Shown: positions 34,295 to 43,236, counted from the stretch's first letter. The stretch: 64,000 bases of DNA from UBA7672 sp963738625 (GCA_963738625.1 CAVTXH010000003.1:558001-622000); one strand, 5' to 3'. Translations and numbers: made by a program. The notes: generated by a model from the sequence alone, not told the origin.

Positions 34295-34422
34295 TCGTCA
34301 AGGCCTTCTTTCCGGAGATTTTGCGAGGTTTGCGCCGGGCTGGTCCGGACCCGGCGGACGCCATATGGTCCCGCGCGTGCGAGCGCCGAACGCGCCGCTC
34401 TTGGGATGAGGGAGACAATCAA

Positions 34423-35238
34423 ATGACCGCCAATCTCTGGAAGATCGCCGGCGTATCGCTTGTGGCGCTCGCGGCAGCGGCCGCCTGCAATGAAGCCCCT
34501 GAGACGCCAGCGCCAGCGCCCGAAGCCGCCGCGCCTGCAGCGCCCGCCACGCCGGACTATGCCGCCCTGCTGGCCCAGCCCGACCGCCTTCCCGCCGACA
34601 CGGCGCGCGATGCTTCGCGCAAGCCGGCTGAGGTCCTCGCCTTCTCCAGGATCACGCCGGGACAGACCGTGTTCGAGATGGAAGCGGGCGGCGGCTATTT
34701 CACCGACCTGCTGTCGCGCGCTGTAGGCCCTACCGGCAAAGTGATCATGCAGGCTCCGAAGGAGTTCGAGAGCTTCTACAAGGCGGACATGGACGCTCAC
34801 CTCGGCGCCAACCGCCTGCCCAACGTCACCGTCTCGCAGACGCTGTTCGACAAGCTCGAAGCGGCCGACGCCTCGGTCGATGTGGTCACCTGGTTCCAGG
34901 GACCGCACGAGCTGTTCTGCAAGAAGGCCTGCGGCGACCTGCCGATGGGCGAGCCGGCGGCGGTCTTCGCCGAGATCTCGCGCATCCTGAAACCCGGCGG
35001 CTATTTCGTGATCATCGACCACGTCGCACCGCAGGGCGCGCCCACGACCACGGGCAACGACCTGCACCGCATCGACCCGATGCAGGTAAAGGCGCTGGCG
35101 ACGGCCGCCAACTTCGCGCTGGATGAAGAAAGCCCCCTGCTCGCCAACGCCGCCGACGACCACACCAAGGGCGTCTTCGACGATTCGATCCGCGGCAAGA
35201 CCGACCAGTTCCTGCTGCGCTATCGCAAGCCGGGCTGA
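34423..35238 (+). CDS. Exported class I methyltransferase-like lipoprotein (copy 1)
   Basis: A 271-residue protein with a lipoprotein signal (AAAAACNEAPETP) and a Pro/Ala linker, then a methyltransferase fold: VFEMEAGGGYFTDLLSRAVGPTGKV is the SAM-loop region, VDVVTWFQGPHELF the central strand and ISRILKPGGYFVIIDHVAP motif post-II. Start at 34423 (GAGGGAG upstream) is preferred to longer forms, which would bury the signal. A periplasmic methyltransferase is puzzling, because SAM is cytoplasmic. The fold may bind another ligand. Tandem paralogue at 35338. Confidence 0.75.
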   Translation: MTANLWKIAGVSLVALAAAAACNEAPETPAPAPEAAAPAAPATPDYAALLAQPDRLPADTARDASRKPAEVLAFSRITPGQTVFEMEAGGGYFTDLLSRAVGPTGKVIMQAPKEFESFYKADMDAHLGANRLPNVTVSQTLFDKLEAADASVDVVTWFQGPHELFCKKACGDLPMGEPAAVFAEISRILKPGGYFVIIDHVAPQGAPTTTGNDLHRIDPMQVKALATAANFALDEESPLLANAADDHTKGVFDDSIRGKTDQFLLRYRKPG

Positions 35239-35337
35239 AAGTTGTAGGGTTGCAGGTGTTGGGGGGCCGCGGGCCGCGAAGGCCTGCGCCCCTTCATGTT
35301 TGAAAGCTGATTTGAAAAGCGGTTTGAGGGAATGCAC

Positions 35338-36120
35338 ATGATCCGACATCTGAAATTCGCCACAGCGATAGCCGCGCTGGCCCTCGCCGCGTGCACGACG
35401 GCTGCGCCAGTGGAGAAGGGGCCGCCGCCCCTTGCCGCGGCCGACTACGCGCCGATCCTTGCGGATGCCGGCCGGCCGGAAGCCGATCGCGCCGACGACG
35501 CCGCCCGCAAGCCGGCCGAGGTGCTGGCCTTTGCGAAAATCCGCCCCGGCGACACGATCCTGGAACTCGAGGGCGGACGCGGCTGGTATTCGGACATCCT
35601 CTCGACCGCCGTCGGCCCCACGGGCAAGCTCTACATCCAGTATCCGCCGGAGTTCGCGTATGGCGATGCTGCCTACAAGGCGCGCACGGATGCGGGACGC
35701 CTCAAGAACGCGACGATCATCAAGTCGCACTTCGACACCTATGCGATCGCGGATGCGTCGGTGGACAAGGTGATCTGGATCCTGGGGCCCCACGAAGTCT
35801 ATTTCGTGCCGCCCAACACGCAGGGCCTCGGCGATCCGGCCAAGACCTACGCCGAAATCAAGCGCGTGCTGAAGCCAGGCGGCGAGCTGATCGCCATGGA
35901 CCACGCGGCGGACGCCGGCGCGCCGACTACGGTCGCGCAGACGCTGCACCGGGTCGATCCGGCGGTGGTGCTGGCGGCAGCCAAGGCGGCCGGCCTCGAC
36001 TATGTCGACAAGAGCGACGTGCTGGCCAACCCGACAGACGACCGCACCAAGCGGGTGTTCGACGCCACCATCCGGCGCCACACGGACCAGTTCCTCTTCC
36101 GCTTTCGTAAACCTGCCTAG
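35338..36120 (+). CDS. Exported class I methyltransferase-like lipoprotein (copy 2)
   Basis: A 260-residue paralogue of the preceding gene: lipobox ALALAACTTAA, then ILELEGGRGWYSDILSTAVGPTGKLYIQYPPEFAY, VDKVIWILGPHEVYF, and IKRVLKPGGELIAMDHAADAGAPTT. The shared PHE motif and C-terminal RRHTDQFLFRFRKPA (copy 1: KTDQFLLRYRKPG) show a tandem duplication. The start at 35338 is chosen for GAGGGA spacing; ATG at 35332 is too close to it. Substrate unknown. Confidence 0.75.
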   Translation: MIRHLKFATAIAALALAACTTAAPVEKGPPPLAAADYAPILADAGRPEADRADDAARKPAEVLAFAKIRPGDTILELEGGRGWYSDILSTAVGPTGKLYIQYPPEFAYGDAAYKARTDAGRLKNATIIKSHFDTYAIADASVDKVIWILGPHEVYFVPPNTQGLGDPAKTYAEIKRVLKPGGELIAMDHAADAGAPTTVAQTLHRVDPAVVLAAAKAAGLDYVDKSDVLANPTDDRTKRVFDATIRRHTDQFLFRFRKPA

Positions 36121-36148
36121 GCCTTTCCGGCCTGATCCGTCCTTAAAC

Positions 36149-36176
36149 AACCCGGCCTCGCCAGAGGGGCCGGGTT
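36149..36176 (+). terminator. GC-rich hairpin after the methyltransferase pair
   Basis: AACCCGGCC and GGCCGGGTT form a nine-pair stem around a ten-base loop in the 72-base gap before the DUF6438 gene. There is no U-run, so it is a weak intrinsic terminator at best. Confidence 0.4.
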
Positions 36177-36192
36177 GGATTAGCCTGAGCCC

Positions 36193-36723
36193 ATGAGTCG
36201 GTCGAAGCGTTCCCTGAACCTCTACGTGTTCGCGGCTCTCGGCGCCGCGATCGCAACTGCCTGTTCCTCCGGCGAACAGGGCGTGACCATGGCTCAGCCA
36301 GACAATCCTGTGATCGTGCTCTCCGAAGGCGCCTGTTTCGGCCCGTGCCCGATCTACGACATGACGCTGCGCGCCGACGGCTCCTACGTCCTCAACGGCG
36401 AGCGCTTCGTGAAGACGGCGGGCGTTAGCGAAGGCAAGCTCGGCAAGAAGGCCTGGGACGAGGCGGTAGCCGCGCTGGAGAAATCGAGCTTCTGGACGCT
36501 GAAGCCGGAGCAGACGCTCGACACGCTGCAAAACTGCCATACCGATGCGCCGACCGCGAAGGTCACCTGGCGCACCCTGGAGGGTAAGGAAAAGACCGTC
36601 ACCTACAATGCCGGATGCGGCGTTCGGGAGATGCAGGACCTGGTCTCCGCACTGCGCGAGGCCATGGGCTATGGCGACCTGGTCTGGACCGAAGACCGGT
36701 TCGACCCCAGCGGAAATCGCTAG
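36193..36723 (+). CDS. DUF6438 lipoprotein
   Basis: A 176-residue exported protein. The leader ends ATACSSGEQ (lipobox). VLSEGACFGPCPIYDMTLRADGSYVLNGERFV is the DUF6438 signature with its CFGPCP disulphide-like pair; two further Cys (QNCHTD, AGCGVRE) may pair as well. Function unknown. It precedes the twin-transmembrane and cobalamin genes but shares no clear role with them. Confidence 0.8.
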   Translation: MSRSKRSLNLYVFAALGAAIATACSSGEQGVTMAQPDNPVIVLSEGACFGPCPIYDMTLRADGSYVLNGERFVKTAGVSEGKLGKKAWDEAVAALEKSSFWTLKPEQTLDTLQNCHTDAPTAKVTWRTLEGKEKTVTYNAGCGVREMQDLVSALREAMGYGDLVWTEDRFDPSGNR

Positions 36724-36784
36724 AACAGGCGGCAAACCGCATCACCCCATGGCGCGGTCCCGCGATCAGGCGTAAGGCTCGGCG

Positions 36785-36988
36785 ATGCTGTCTGGCCTCA
36801 CCATTGCGCTTTATGTGGTCATCGGAATCCTGTTCCTGGTGCTGGCCGCCGGCGTGATCAATCTCATCCGGACCGACTCCAAGGCCCGCTCACGCTCCAA
36901 CCATCTGATGCGCCTGCGCGTCGCCGTGCAGGCCGTGGCCGTGTTGCTCATCGTCATCATCGGCGCGGTCTCCGGCGCGTTCCGGTAG
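36785..36988 (+). CDS. Twin transmembrane (HIG1-like) protein
   Basis: A 67-residue protein with two hydrophobic helices (about residues 4-26 and 45-65) joined by a basic loop (RTDSKARSRSNHLMRLRV). This is the twin-transmembrane/HIG1-like family that in many alphaproteobacteria lies just upstream of the PduO-type adenosyltransferase and etfBA, as here. HIG1 relatives associate with respiratory complexes in mitochondria; the bacterial role is not established. Confidence 0.78.
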   Translation: MLSGLTIALYVVIGILFLVLAAGVINLIRTDSKARSRSNHLMRLRVAVQAVAVLLIVIIGAVSGAFR

Positions 36989-37097
36989 ACGCCCGGCGCT
37001 TGCGCGCCAGGGCCGCAGAACCCCGCTTCAGGAATCCACCCAGGAACGACGCCGGACACGGCGCCTGTCGTGCGTCACGGACCGGCAGCGGGCTGAT

Positions 37098-37117
37098 CGA
37101 TCGAATTTCATCGATCG
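37098..37117. promoter_or_regulatory. Palindrome upstream of the 37183 gene
   Basis: CGATCGA-ATTTCA-TCGATCG is a perfect seven-base inverted repeat in the 194-base gap between the twin-TM gene and the 37183 gene. It could be an operator; the ligand is unknown. Nothing else is seen in that gap. Confidence 0.3.
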
Positions 37118-37182
37118 CATTGTCCAAACCTGAAGTTCTCCCTGCGAGGATGGCTTCTGTGGTCGAGTATCGGGAGTAGCTC

Positions 37183-37587
37183 ATGTTTGGCCGGCGCGAA
37201 GGCGATCTCAATCCCCGCCGCTTCTGGAACTGGTTCTCCTCGGAGTCCCAGGGCCTGGCCAATGCTATCGAGGCGCTGTCGCGCGGCGAATCCGACGCCG
37301 AATGGGCGCTGATCGGCCTCAATGAACGCCTTCGCCGCTATCATGCGGGGCTCGAGGCCGACATCGTCCGCTCGCTCGACGGCCAGCACCAGCTCATCGT
37401 GTCCGGCAGCGCGGAAGACGCCGTCTCCACCCTGCTCGACGCCGCCCCGTCCGTGCGTGGCTGGCGCTTCGCCACCCGTGTCGCGCAGGCCGACATACGC
37501 CGCGTGCCTTTCCGGGTGGCCCCCCGCCCGTCGATGGATTCGCTCGACTCGCCGATCTCCGGCCTGCACGACGCCTGGGCCGTGTAG
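37183..37587 (+). CDS. Hypothetical protein between twin-TM and cobalamin genes
   Basis: A 134-residue soluble protein beginning MFGRREGDLNPRRFWNWFSSES. The pattern FWNWF...LIGLNERLRRYHAGLEADI...HQLIVSGSAEDAVSTLLDAAPSVRGWRFATRV resembles the N-terminal half of a longer family of bacterial unknowns (FW-WF, LxxISAxG, APxxPGW). If so it is a short member. No catalytic motif is visible. It shares strand with the adenosyltransferase, 75 bases away. Confidence 0.6.
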   Translation: MFGRREGDLNPRRFWNWFSSESQGLANAIEALSRGESDAEWALIGLNERLRRYHAGLEADIVRSLDGQHQLIVSGSAEDAVSTLLDAAPSVRGWRFATRVAQADIRRVPFRVAPRPSMDSLDSPISGLHDAWAV

Positions 37588-37662
37588 AGGGATCGTCCAG
37601 GGCTTTCCCTGGTGTTTCCGGGCCGATATTGACGTCCTGCCCCGCCACGGACGACATACGCC

Positions 37663-38241
37663 ATGGTCAAGCTCAACAAGATCTACACGCGCACCGGCGA
37701 TGACGGCACCACCGGCCTCGCCACCGGCGAGCGCGTCCAGAAATGGGACCTGCGCGTCGAGAGCTATGGCGCGGTCGACGAAACCAATTCGGTCATCGGC
37801 GTCGCCCGGCTGCACTGCGGCGAAGACGCCGACCTCGACGCCATGCTTGGCCGCATCCAGAACGATCTCTTCGACCTCGGCGCCGACCTCGCCACGCCTG
37901 AGCGCGACAAGCCGCTGGCCTGGACGCCGCTACGCGTCGTCGAGGCGCAGGTGAGGCGTCTCGAGGCCGAGATCGATGCGATGAACACGCCGATCCCGCC
38001 GCTGGAAAGCTTCATCCTGCCGGGCGGCTCTGCGCTGGCCGCGCATCTCCACGTCGCGCGCACCGTCTGCCGCCGGGCTGAGCGGTTGATCGCTGAGCTG
38101 GCCGCCATGCCCGACGAGAAAGTGTCCGCACCCGCCCTCCAATACGCCAACCGGCTGTCGGATTTTCTGTTCGTCGCCGCCCGCCGCGCCAATGCGAACG
38201 GCGCCGGCGACGTCCTGTGGGTTCCCGGCCAGAACCGATAG
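37663..38241 (+). CDS. pduO: Cob(I)alamin adenosyltransferase, PduO type
   Basis: A 192-residue trimeric enzyme that attaches the adenosyl group to cobalamin. KLNKIYTRTGDDGTTGLATGERVQK is the ATP-binding N-terminal motif, and ESYGAVDETNSVIG, FDLGADLATP and CRRAERLIAEL are PduO hallmarks. Adenosylcobalamin would be needed by ethylmalonyl-CoA and methylmalonyl-CoA mutases of the pathway to which the mcd gene at 25.7 kb belongs. It is convergent with the Uma2 gene, stops two bases apart. Confidence 0.95.
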   Translation: MVKLNKIYTRTGDDGTTGLATGERVQKWDLRVESYGAVDETNSVIGVARLHCGEDADLDAMLGRIQNDLFDLGADLATPERDKPLAWTPLRVVEAQVRRLEAEIDAMNTPIPPLESFILPGGSALAAHLHVARTVCRRAERLIAELAAMPDEKVSAPALQYANRLSDFLFVAARRANANGAGDVLWVPGQNR

Positions 38242-38243
38242 GG

Positions 38244-38801
38244 CTAGCCGATCTGCGCGACGATTCTCGGCTGGGTCAACATGGCTAGCGGATCGGTGAG
38301 ACCGGCTGTCGCGAGCCTCGCGAACGATCCGTTTTCAGGGTCAGCGTGCAAGTGGACAATCCTCGCGTTCACATCGACGACCCAGTATTCGACCAATCCG
38401 AACCGCGCATAGTCGTCACGCTTTTCGCCAAGATCGTCGTCCAGCGAACTGTCGGCCACTTCTACAATCAACTTCACTGCCTCGCGATTGATTGTTCCCC
38501 GCGGGTCGCTGAGCAGTGCGGGGTCATAGACCACGATGTCCGGCATCGGATCAAAACCCTCCGCGTAGGAAACCGACCCTTCGCTTCCCACCCGCCAGCC
38601 GAGACCCAGATTCCGGAGAGCCAGCTTCAAGGCAAAAGTCAGATCCTCCTGCACCATGGTGTGAGGCACATGCTTCGGACTCATTTTGACGATCATCCCC
38701 CGACGCAGTTCGACCCTGAGATCGCCGAACGCGCCGCGCCGCGCCATCTTGTGAAACTCAGCGCTGGTGAAGGGTTGGAATGGCTTTGCAAGAGCGTTCA
38801 T
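38244..38801 (-). CDS. Uma2-family putative endonuclease
   Basis: A 185-residue PD-(D/E)XK-fold protein: LRRGMIVKMSPKHVPHTMVQEDL at the start, then MPDIVVYDP, LIVEVADSSLDDDLGEKRDDYARFGLVEYWVVDV, which is the Uma2 core (catalytic Glu in IVEV, Lys in EKR). Uma2 proteins are abundant in cyanobacteria and scattered in alphaproteobacteria, often solitary, with unknown targets. The ATG at 38801 is preferred to an upstream TTG. It is divergent from the NADAR gene. Confidence 0.85.
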   Translation of the reverse strand: MNALAKPFQPFTSAEFHKMARRGAFGDLRVELRRGMIVKMSPKHVPHTMVQEDLTFALKLALRNLGLGWRVGSEGSVSYAEGFDPMPDIVVYDPALLSDPRGTINREAVKLIVEVADSSLDDDLGEKRDDYARFGLVEYWVVDVNARIVHLHADPENGSFARLATAGLTDPLAMLTQPRIVAQIG

Positions 38802-38855
38802 GGTCAAAACATACCGCAATCTGGCCGCTCAGCCAACGCAACACTCTGAAAGCAA

Positions 38856-39332
38856 ATGCCCTCTGTCCACCTCTTCCTGCGCGGGCCGTTCAGCCAGTTC
38901 CACCATTCGAGCTTCACCCTCGAGGCCCGCGACTACATGTGCGCCGAGCAGTACATGCACGCCGAAAAGGCGCGGCTGTTCGGCGACGTTGCAATGGCGG
39001 AACGCATCATGAAGTCCGCCAGTCCGCACGAGCACAAGCTGATGGGCGGGCGCGTCTCCGGCTTCGAGCAGCAGAGTTGGGACAGGCACAAGATCACGAT
39101 CGTGACGGCGGGCAACCGCGCCAAGTTCAGGCAGAATGCCGGACTGCGCCGCCGCCTGCTCGACACCGGCAACGCCATCCTCGCGGAGGCGAATCCCAAG
39201 GATTACATCTGGGGAATCGGCATGGCCGAGGACGACCCGGCGGCGCTCGATCCCGCCAACTGGCAGGGCGAGAACCTTCTGGGCGAAATCCTGATGGCGG
39301 TTCGTGACGAACTTGCGTCAGGCTCGGGTTAA
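38856..39332 (+). CDS. NADAR (YbiA-like) family protein
   Basis: A 158-residue protein: FLRGPFSQFHHSSFTLEARDYMCAEQYMHAEKARLFGD, then SWDRHKITIVTAGNRAKFRQN, DYIWGIGMAEDDPAALDPANWQGENLLGEILMAVRD. This is the whole NADAR domain, which in YbiA/COG3236 hydrolyses damaged riboflavin intermediates and in other members acts on ADP-ribose compounds. The specific activity here is not known. A GANTC-free, short intergenic separates it from Uma2. Confidence 0.9.
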   Translation: MPSVHLFLRGPFSQFHHSSFTLEARDYMCAEQYMHAEKARLFGDVAMAERIMKSASPHEHKLMGGRVSGFEQQSWDRHKITIVTAGNRAKFRQNAGLRRRLLDTGNAILAEANPKDYIWGIGMAEDDPAALDPANWQGENLLGEILMAVRDELASGSG

Positions 39333-39452
39333 GACTCAGGCAACCGGATACAGCTCCGATGAAAGCCTGACTTGGCGAACCGGGCGTTTCGCCCCACACT
39401 TCGGGCGCTGGCGGGGCGCTGGACGGGTAACGCGATGCGTGTCGGGGCGCGG

Positions 39453-40661
39453 ATGAAACGGCTTCTTCCCCTCATGGCTTCAGTCCTGCTGGCGTACGCT
39501 GCGCCGGCGGCGGCGCACGCGCAGCTCACCAAGGAAGCCATCGCCCTCAACGATTTCGCGTCCGAGCTCGACTACGCCGCGACCGCGCCGGATTTCGTCG
39601 GCCTCGCCGTCGCCGTGGTGAAGGACGGCAAGGTCGCGATGGTGCGCACCTATGGCGTGCGCGAGGCGGGCGGCCAACAGAAGGTGACGCCTGACACGGT
39701 GTTCCGGATTGCCTCCCTCTCCAAGGGGTTCGCCGGCACGCTCGCCGCGATGGCGGTGCGGGACGGCAGGCTCGACCTGTCGACAAAGGCGGTTTCCGTG
39801 GCCCCGCAATTCCGCCTGCGCAGCGCGAGGGACACGGAATCGGTGACGCTGGAAGACGTGCTCTCGCACCGCACCGGCCTGCCGCCCTATGCCTACGACA
39901 ACCTGCTCGAAGCCGGCACGCCGCCCGGCGAGATCCTGGCCAAGTACAAGGGCGTGCGCCCGATCTGCGGCGTGCACGACTGCTTCAGCTACCAGAACAC
40001 CGCCTTCAACATAATCGCGACCGCGATCGAACAGGTCTCCGGCCGGTCCTACGAGGCCGAACTGCGTGCGCGCATCCTCGACCCGCTGGGCATGACGGCG
40101 ACATCGGTGACGCGGCGCGGCCTTACCGAGACAGGCAACTGGGCGCGCCCGCACCGCCGCAGGGGACAGGACTGGTATTCGGTTCCGGTGACCGAGCCCT
40201 ACTACAGGGTGCCCGCGGCCGGCGGCGTCAACACCAGCATCGCCGACCTTGCGAAATGGATGATCGCGCAGATGGGCGAGCGGCCGGACGTGCTGTCGCC
40301 CGTCGTGCTCGAAGAAGCGCACAGGAAGCGCGTCTCGACGCCGACCGAAAGCTCGCGCACGCGATCCCTGAAGCTTCCGGTGTCCTCGACCTATTACGGC
40401 CTCGGCTGGCGCACCTATGAATATGCCGGGCACAAGCTGATCAACCATTCCGGCAGTGTCGAAGGCTATTTCGCGCAGATCGCCTGGCTGCCCGCCAAGC
40501 GCGACGGCATCGCCGTGCTGTCCAACACGCGCGGCTCGCGCGCCACCAAGATCGTGCCGGCCTGGCTCGACTATGAACTCGGCCTCGAAAAGACCGACTG
40601 GTTCAAGATGGCCGAAATCACCATAGCAGCAACGCCGCCCGCCACAGTCAGCGGCGACTAG
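39453..40661 (+). CDS. Beta-lactamase-fold serine hydrolase
   Basis: A 402-residue exported protein of the class C beta-lactamase/esterase superfamily. Signal peptide to about residue 24 (AAAHAQ). The nucleophile motif is SLSK (Ser88, Lys91), with FSYQNTAFN supplying the YxN motif and NHSGSVEGYFAQI the third, HxG motif. The ATG at 39435 would add six residues. Probably a peptidase or esterase acting in the periplasm. The S9 peptidase follows on the same strand. Confidence 0.87.
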   Translation: MKRLLPLMASVLLAYAAPAAAHAQLTKEAIALNDFASELDYAATAPDFVGLAVAVVKDGKVAMVRTYGVREAGGQQKVTPDTVFRIASLSKGFAGTLAAMAVRDGRLDLSTKAVSVAPQFRLRSARDTESVTLEDVLSHRTGLPPYAYDNLLEAGTPPGEILAKYKGVRPICGVHDCFSYQNTAFNIIATAIEQVSGRSYEAELRARILDPLGMTATSVTRRGLTETGNWARPHRRRGQDWYSVPVTEPYYRVPAAGGVNTSIADLAKWMIAQMGERPDVLSPVVLEEAHRKRVSTPTESSRTRSLKLPVSSTYYGLGWRTYEYAGHKLINHSGSVEGYFAQIAWLPAKRDGIAVLSNTRGSRATKIVPAWLDYELGLEKTDWFKMAEITIAATPPATVSGD

Positions 40662-40754
40662 CCTTCACGCCGAAGCGTGTTGGCGCTGCCTTGCGCCAGC
40701 CTTGCCGCGCCCCCGCACGCCGGTCATCATGCCAGCAGCGAGGTGGAGGGTTTC

Positions 40755-42722
40755 ATGCGCAATCTTGCCTGTTTCGGAACTGCGGCCGCGGCCGCCCTGC
40801 TGGCGACGGCCTGCCAGCCCGCCGCAAAGGACGCCGCGGTCAAGGCGGCGCCCCATGCAACCTACGACGCCAGGACATTCTTCGACACGACAGCCCTGTC
40901 GATGGCCAGCGGAGCGGGCTACGCTTTCTCGCCCGACGGATCGAAGCTTCTCCTCGCCAACGACGCCAGCGGCGTGTGGAACGCCGCCTCGCTGCCGGTT
41001 GCCGGCGGCGATCCGACGCCCCTCACCTCCTCGCCCGACAACGCCACCTACGCGGTGAGTTACTTCCCCGCCGACGAGCGCCTGCTGGTCACCGCCGACA
41101 AGGGCGGCAACGAGCTGACCCACATCTATGTCCGCGAGGCGGATGGCGTGTTGAAAGACATCACGCCCGCCGAAAAGGCGAAGGCCGGCTTCCTCGGCTG
41201 GAGCGATGACGGCAAGACGCTGTGGCTCACTTCCAACGAGCGCAACCCGCAGATGTTCGACGTCTATGCCTACGACACCACGTCGTTCGCCAAGAAGATG
41301 ATCTTCAAGAATGAGGGCTATTTCGCCGACGCCATCACCGGCGACGGCAAGTACCTGGCGCTCACCAAGGAACACTCCAGCGCCAACTCCGACCTCTTCC
41401 TCGTCGACCTGTCGAAGCCGAACGCGAAGCCCGAACTGATCTCGCAGCACACGGGCGACGTATCCTACAGCGCCTACGAGTTTACGCCCGACAACAAGGC
41501 GCTGGTCTACGGCACGGATGAGTATGGCGAATACAACCAGGCCTGGACGTACGATCTCGCGACGAAAGAGAAGAAGGAGCTGGTGAAGGCAGACTGGGAC
41601 GTGATGTTCGTCGCCTATTCCGACACCGGCAAATACCGCGTCTCCGCCGTCAACGCCGACGCCTCGACGCAGCTGACCATCCTGAACACGGCCACCAATG
41701 CGCCCGTGGCGCTCACCGGCGTTCCGGCCGGCGACATCAACGGCGTGCGCTTCAACCGCGACGAGACGAAGATCGCGTTCACCGTGGTCTCCGACACCTC
41801 GCCTGCCGACATCTTCATCGCTGATCTCTCAACCGGCGCCGCCACGCGCCTCACCAAGTCGCTTAACCCGGCGATCGACGAGACCATGCTCGTTGAAGCC
41901 GAAGTCGTCCGCTACAAGAGCTTCGACGGCCTCGACATTCCGGCCATCCTGTTCAAGCCGAAGACCGCCAGCGCCGGCGCCCCCGTCCCCGCCATCGTCG
42001 ACGTGCATGGCGGGCCCGGCGGCCAGAACCGGCGCGGCTATGCGGCGATGTACCAGCACCTCGTCAACCACGGCTACGCGGTGCTGCGCGTCAACAACCG
42101 AGGCTCGTCGGGCTACGGCAAGACCTTCTACCACATGGACGACAAGAAGCATGGCGAGGTCGATCTCGACGATGTCGTCTATGGCAAGAAGTACCTGCAG
42201 ACGCTGGACTGGGTGCAGCAGGACAAGATCGCCGTGATGGGCGGCTCGTATGGCGGCTATATGGTCGCCGCCGCGCTCGCTTTCCGGCCGAACGAGTTCG
42301 ACGCCGGCATCGACATCTTCGGCGTCACCAACTGGTCGCGCACGCTGGCCTCGATCCCGGCCTGGTGGGGCGCCCAACGCGCCTCGCTTTATGACGAGAT
42401 GGGCGATCCCGCGATCGACGCAGAGCGCCACCGGCGGATCTCGCCGCTGTTCCACGCCGCCAACATCAAGAAGCCGCTTCTGGTCATCCAGGGCGCCAAT
42501 GATCCACGCGTGCTGCAGGTCGAAAGCGACGAGCTGGTCGCCGCCGTGAAGGCCAACAACGTGCCGGTGGAGTATGTGGTCTTCCCCGACGAGGGCCACG
42601 GCTTCCAGCGCAAGGAAAACCGCATCGCGGCGTCAGAGGCTTATCTCGCCTTCCTCGACAAATACCTGAAGGGCGCTGCTGCCGCCTCACCGGCAACGCC
42701 CGCCAAGGCAGGCGAGCCCTGA
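40755..42722 (+). CDS. S9-family prolyl oligopeptidase-like lipoprotein
   Basis: A 655-residue serine peptidase. The signal ends LLATACQPA (lipobox), so it is probably anchored to the outer or inner membrane. Residues about 40-380 form a seven-blade beta-propeller; the C-terminal alpha/beta hydrolase domain has HGGPGGQ (oxyanion), GGSYGGYM (Ser498), GANDPRV (Asp) and DEGHGF (His). GGTGGAGGG precedes the ATG. Typical of dipeptidyl/oligopeptidases that degrade exogenous peptides together with the adjacent serine hydrolase and the M20 enzyme. Confidence 0.92.
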   Translation: MRNLACFGTAAAAALLATACQPAAKDAAVKAAPHATYDARTFFDTTALSMASGAGYAFSPDGSKLLLANDASGVWNAASLPVAGGDPTPLTSSPDNATYAVSYFPADERLLVTADKGGNELTHIYVREADGVLKDITPAEKAKAGFLGWSDDGKTLWLTSNERNPQMFDVYAYDTTSFAKKMIFKNEGYFADAITGDGKYLALTKEHSSANSDLFLVDLSKPNAKPELISQHTGDVSYSAYEFTPDNKALVYGTDEYGEYNQAWTYDLATKEKKELVKADWDVMFVAYSDTGKYRVSAVNADASTQLTILNTATNAPVALTGVPAGDINGVRFNRDETKIAFTVVSDTSPADIFIADLSTGAATRLTKSLNPAIDETMLVEAEVVRYKSFDGLDIPAILFKPKTASAGAPVPAIVDVHGGPGGQNRRGYAAMYQHLVNHGYAVLRVNNRGSSGYGKTFYHMDDKKHGEVDLDDVVYGKKYLQTLDWVQQDKIAVMGGSYGGYMVAAALAFRPNEFDAGIDIFGVTNWSRTLASIPAWWGAQRASLYDEMGDPAIDAERHRRISPLFHAANIKKPLLVIQGANDPRVLQVESDELVAAVKANNVPVEYVVFPDEGHGFQRKENRIAASEAYLAFLDKYLKGAAAASPATPAKAGEP

Positions 42723-42738
42723 AGCCGAACGGCTTCAG
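42719..42738. terminator. Hairpin between convergent S9 and TerB genes
   Basis: CTGAAGCC-GAAC-GGCTTCAG is a perfect eight-pair stem with a tetraloop that overlaps the S9 stop codon and lies just past the convergent TerB stop. No T-run follows, so termination is only likely, not certain. Confidence 0.4.
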
Positions 42739-42739
42739 C

Positions 42740-43198
42740 TCACATTCCGGGAATGCTGCCCTGGTTGGCGACGCGCCGGCGGGCGAGCGCTGAATCCATG
42801 TCCGACAGGCCCAGCCGGTCCGTCATCTGGCGCATCAGCGAATCCTCGTGCGGGTCGCGCACGCCGTCAGCCAGCACCACGCGCCACAGCTCCTCGAGGA
42901 TCGCGACGCGGTCATCGTGCAGGATTGCCGCCTTGATGGAGCGGGTGAACTGGTAGAGGTCGATGGCCTCCCTCTCGGCCGCCTCGCCTTCCTCGCGAAG
43001 ACCCTTCGTCTGGTCCGGGTTCAGCTTGAACCGCGCCGCCAGCACGCGGTCGATCATCAGCTGCTCGCCGGCGTCATACTGGCCGTCGGCCCGCGCCGCC
43101 ATCACCAGCACTGCGGCGATCGCCGACCGCGCATCCTCCGGCTGAAGGTCAGTATGGCCGGTCGAAAGCAGCAGGCGTCGAAGAAATCCGATTGGCAT
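42740..43198 (-). CDS. TerB-family protein
   Basis: A 152-residue helical protein. LQPEDARSAIAAVLVMAARADGQYDAGEQLMIDRVLAARF and LADGVRDPHEDSLMRQMTDRLGL are the two acidic, metal-binding TerB repeats (tellurite-resistance/DjlA-like domain). Function of stand-alone members is unknown. It overlaps no neighbour and is followed upstream by the DUF3144 gene on the same strand. Confidence 0.85.
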   Translation of the reverse strand: MPIGFLRRLLLSTGHTDLQPEDARSAIAAVLVMAARADGQYDAGEQLMIDRVLAARFKLNPDQTKGLREEGEAAEREAIDLYQFTRSIKAAILHDDRVAILEELWRVVLADGVRDPHEDSLMRQMTDRLGLSDMDSALARRRVANQGSIPGM

Positions 43199-43236
43199 GC
43201 ACGTTCCCCGTTCTGATCCTGCCTCTGGCAGCGGCC

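Noticed and set aside
34261..36735. 824-codon open frame on the minus strand
   Set aside because: It lies opposite two clear lipoprotein methyltransferase genes and a DUF6438 gene; it is Arg/Gly-rich and motif-free, a shadow of GC-rich codon use.
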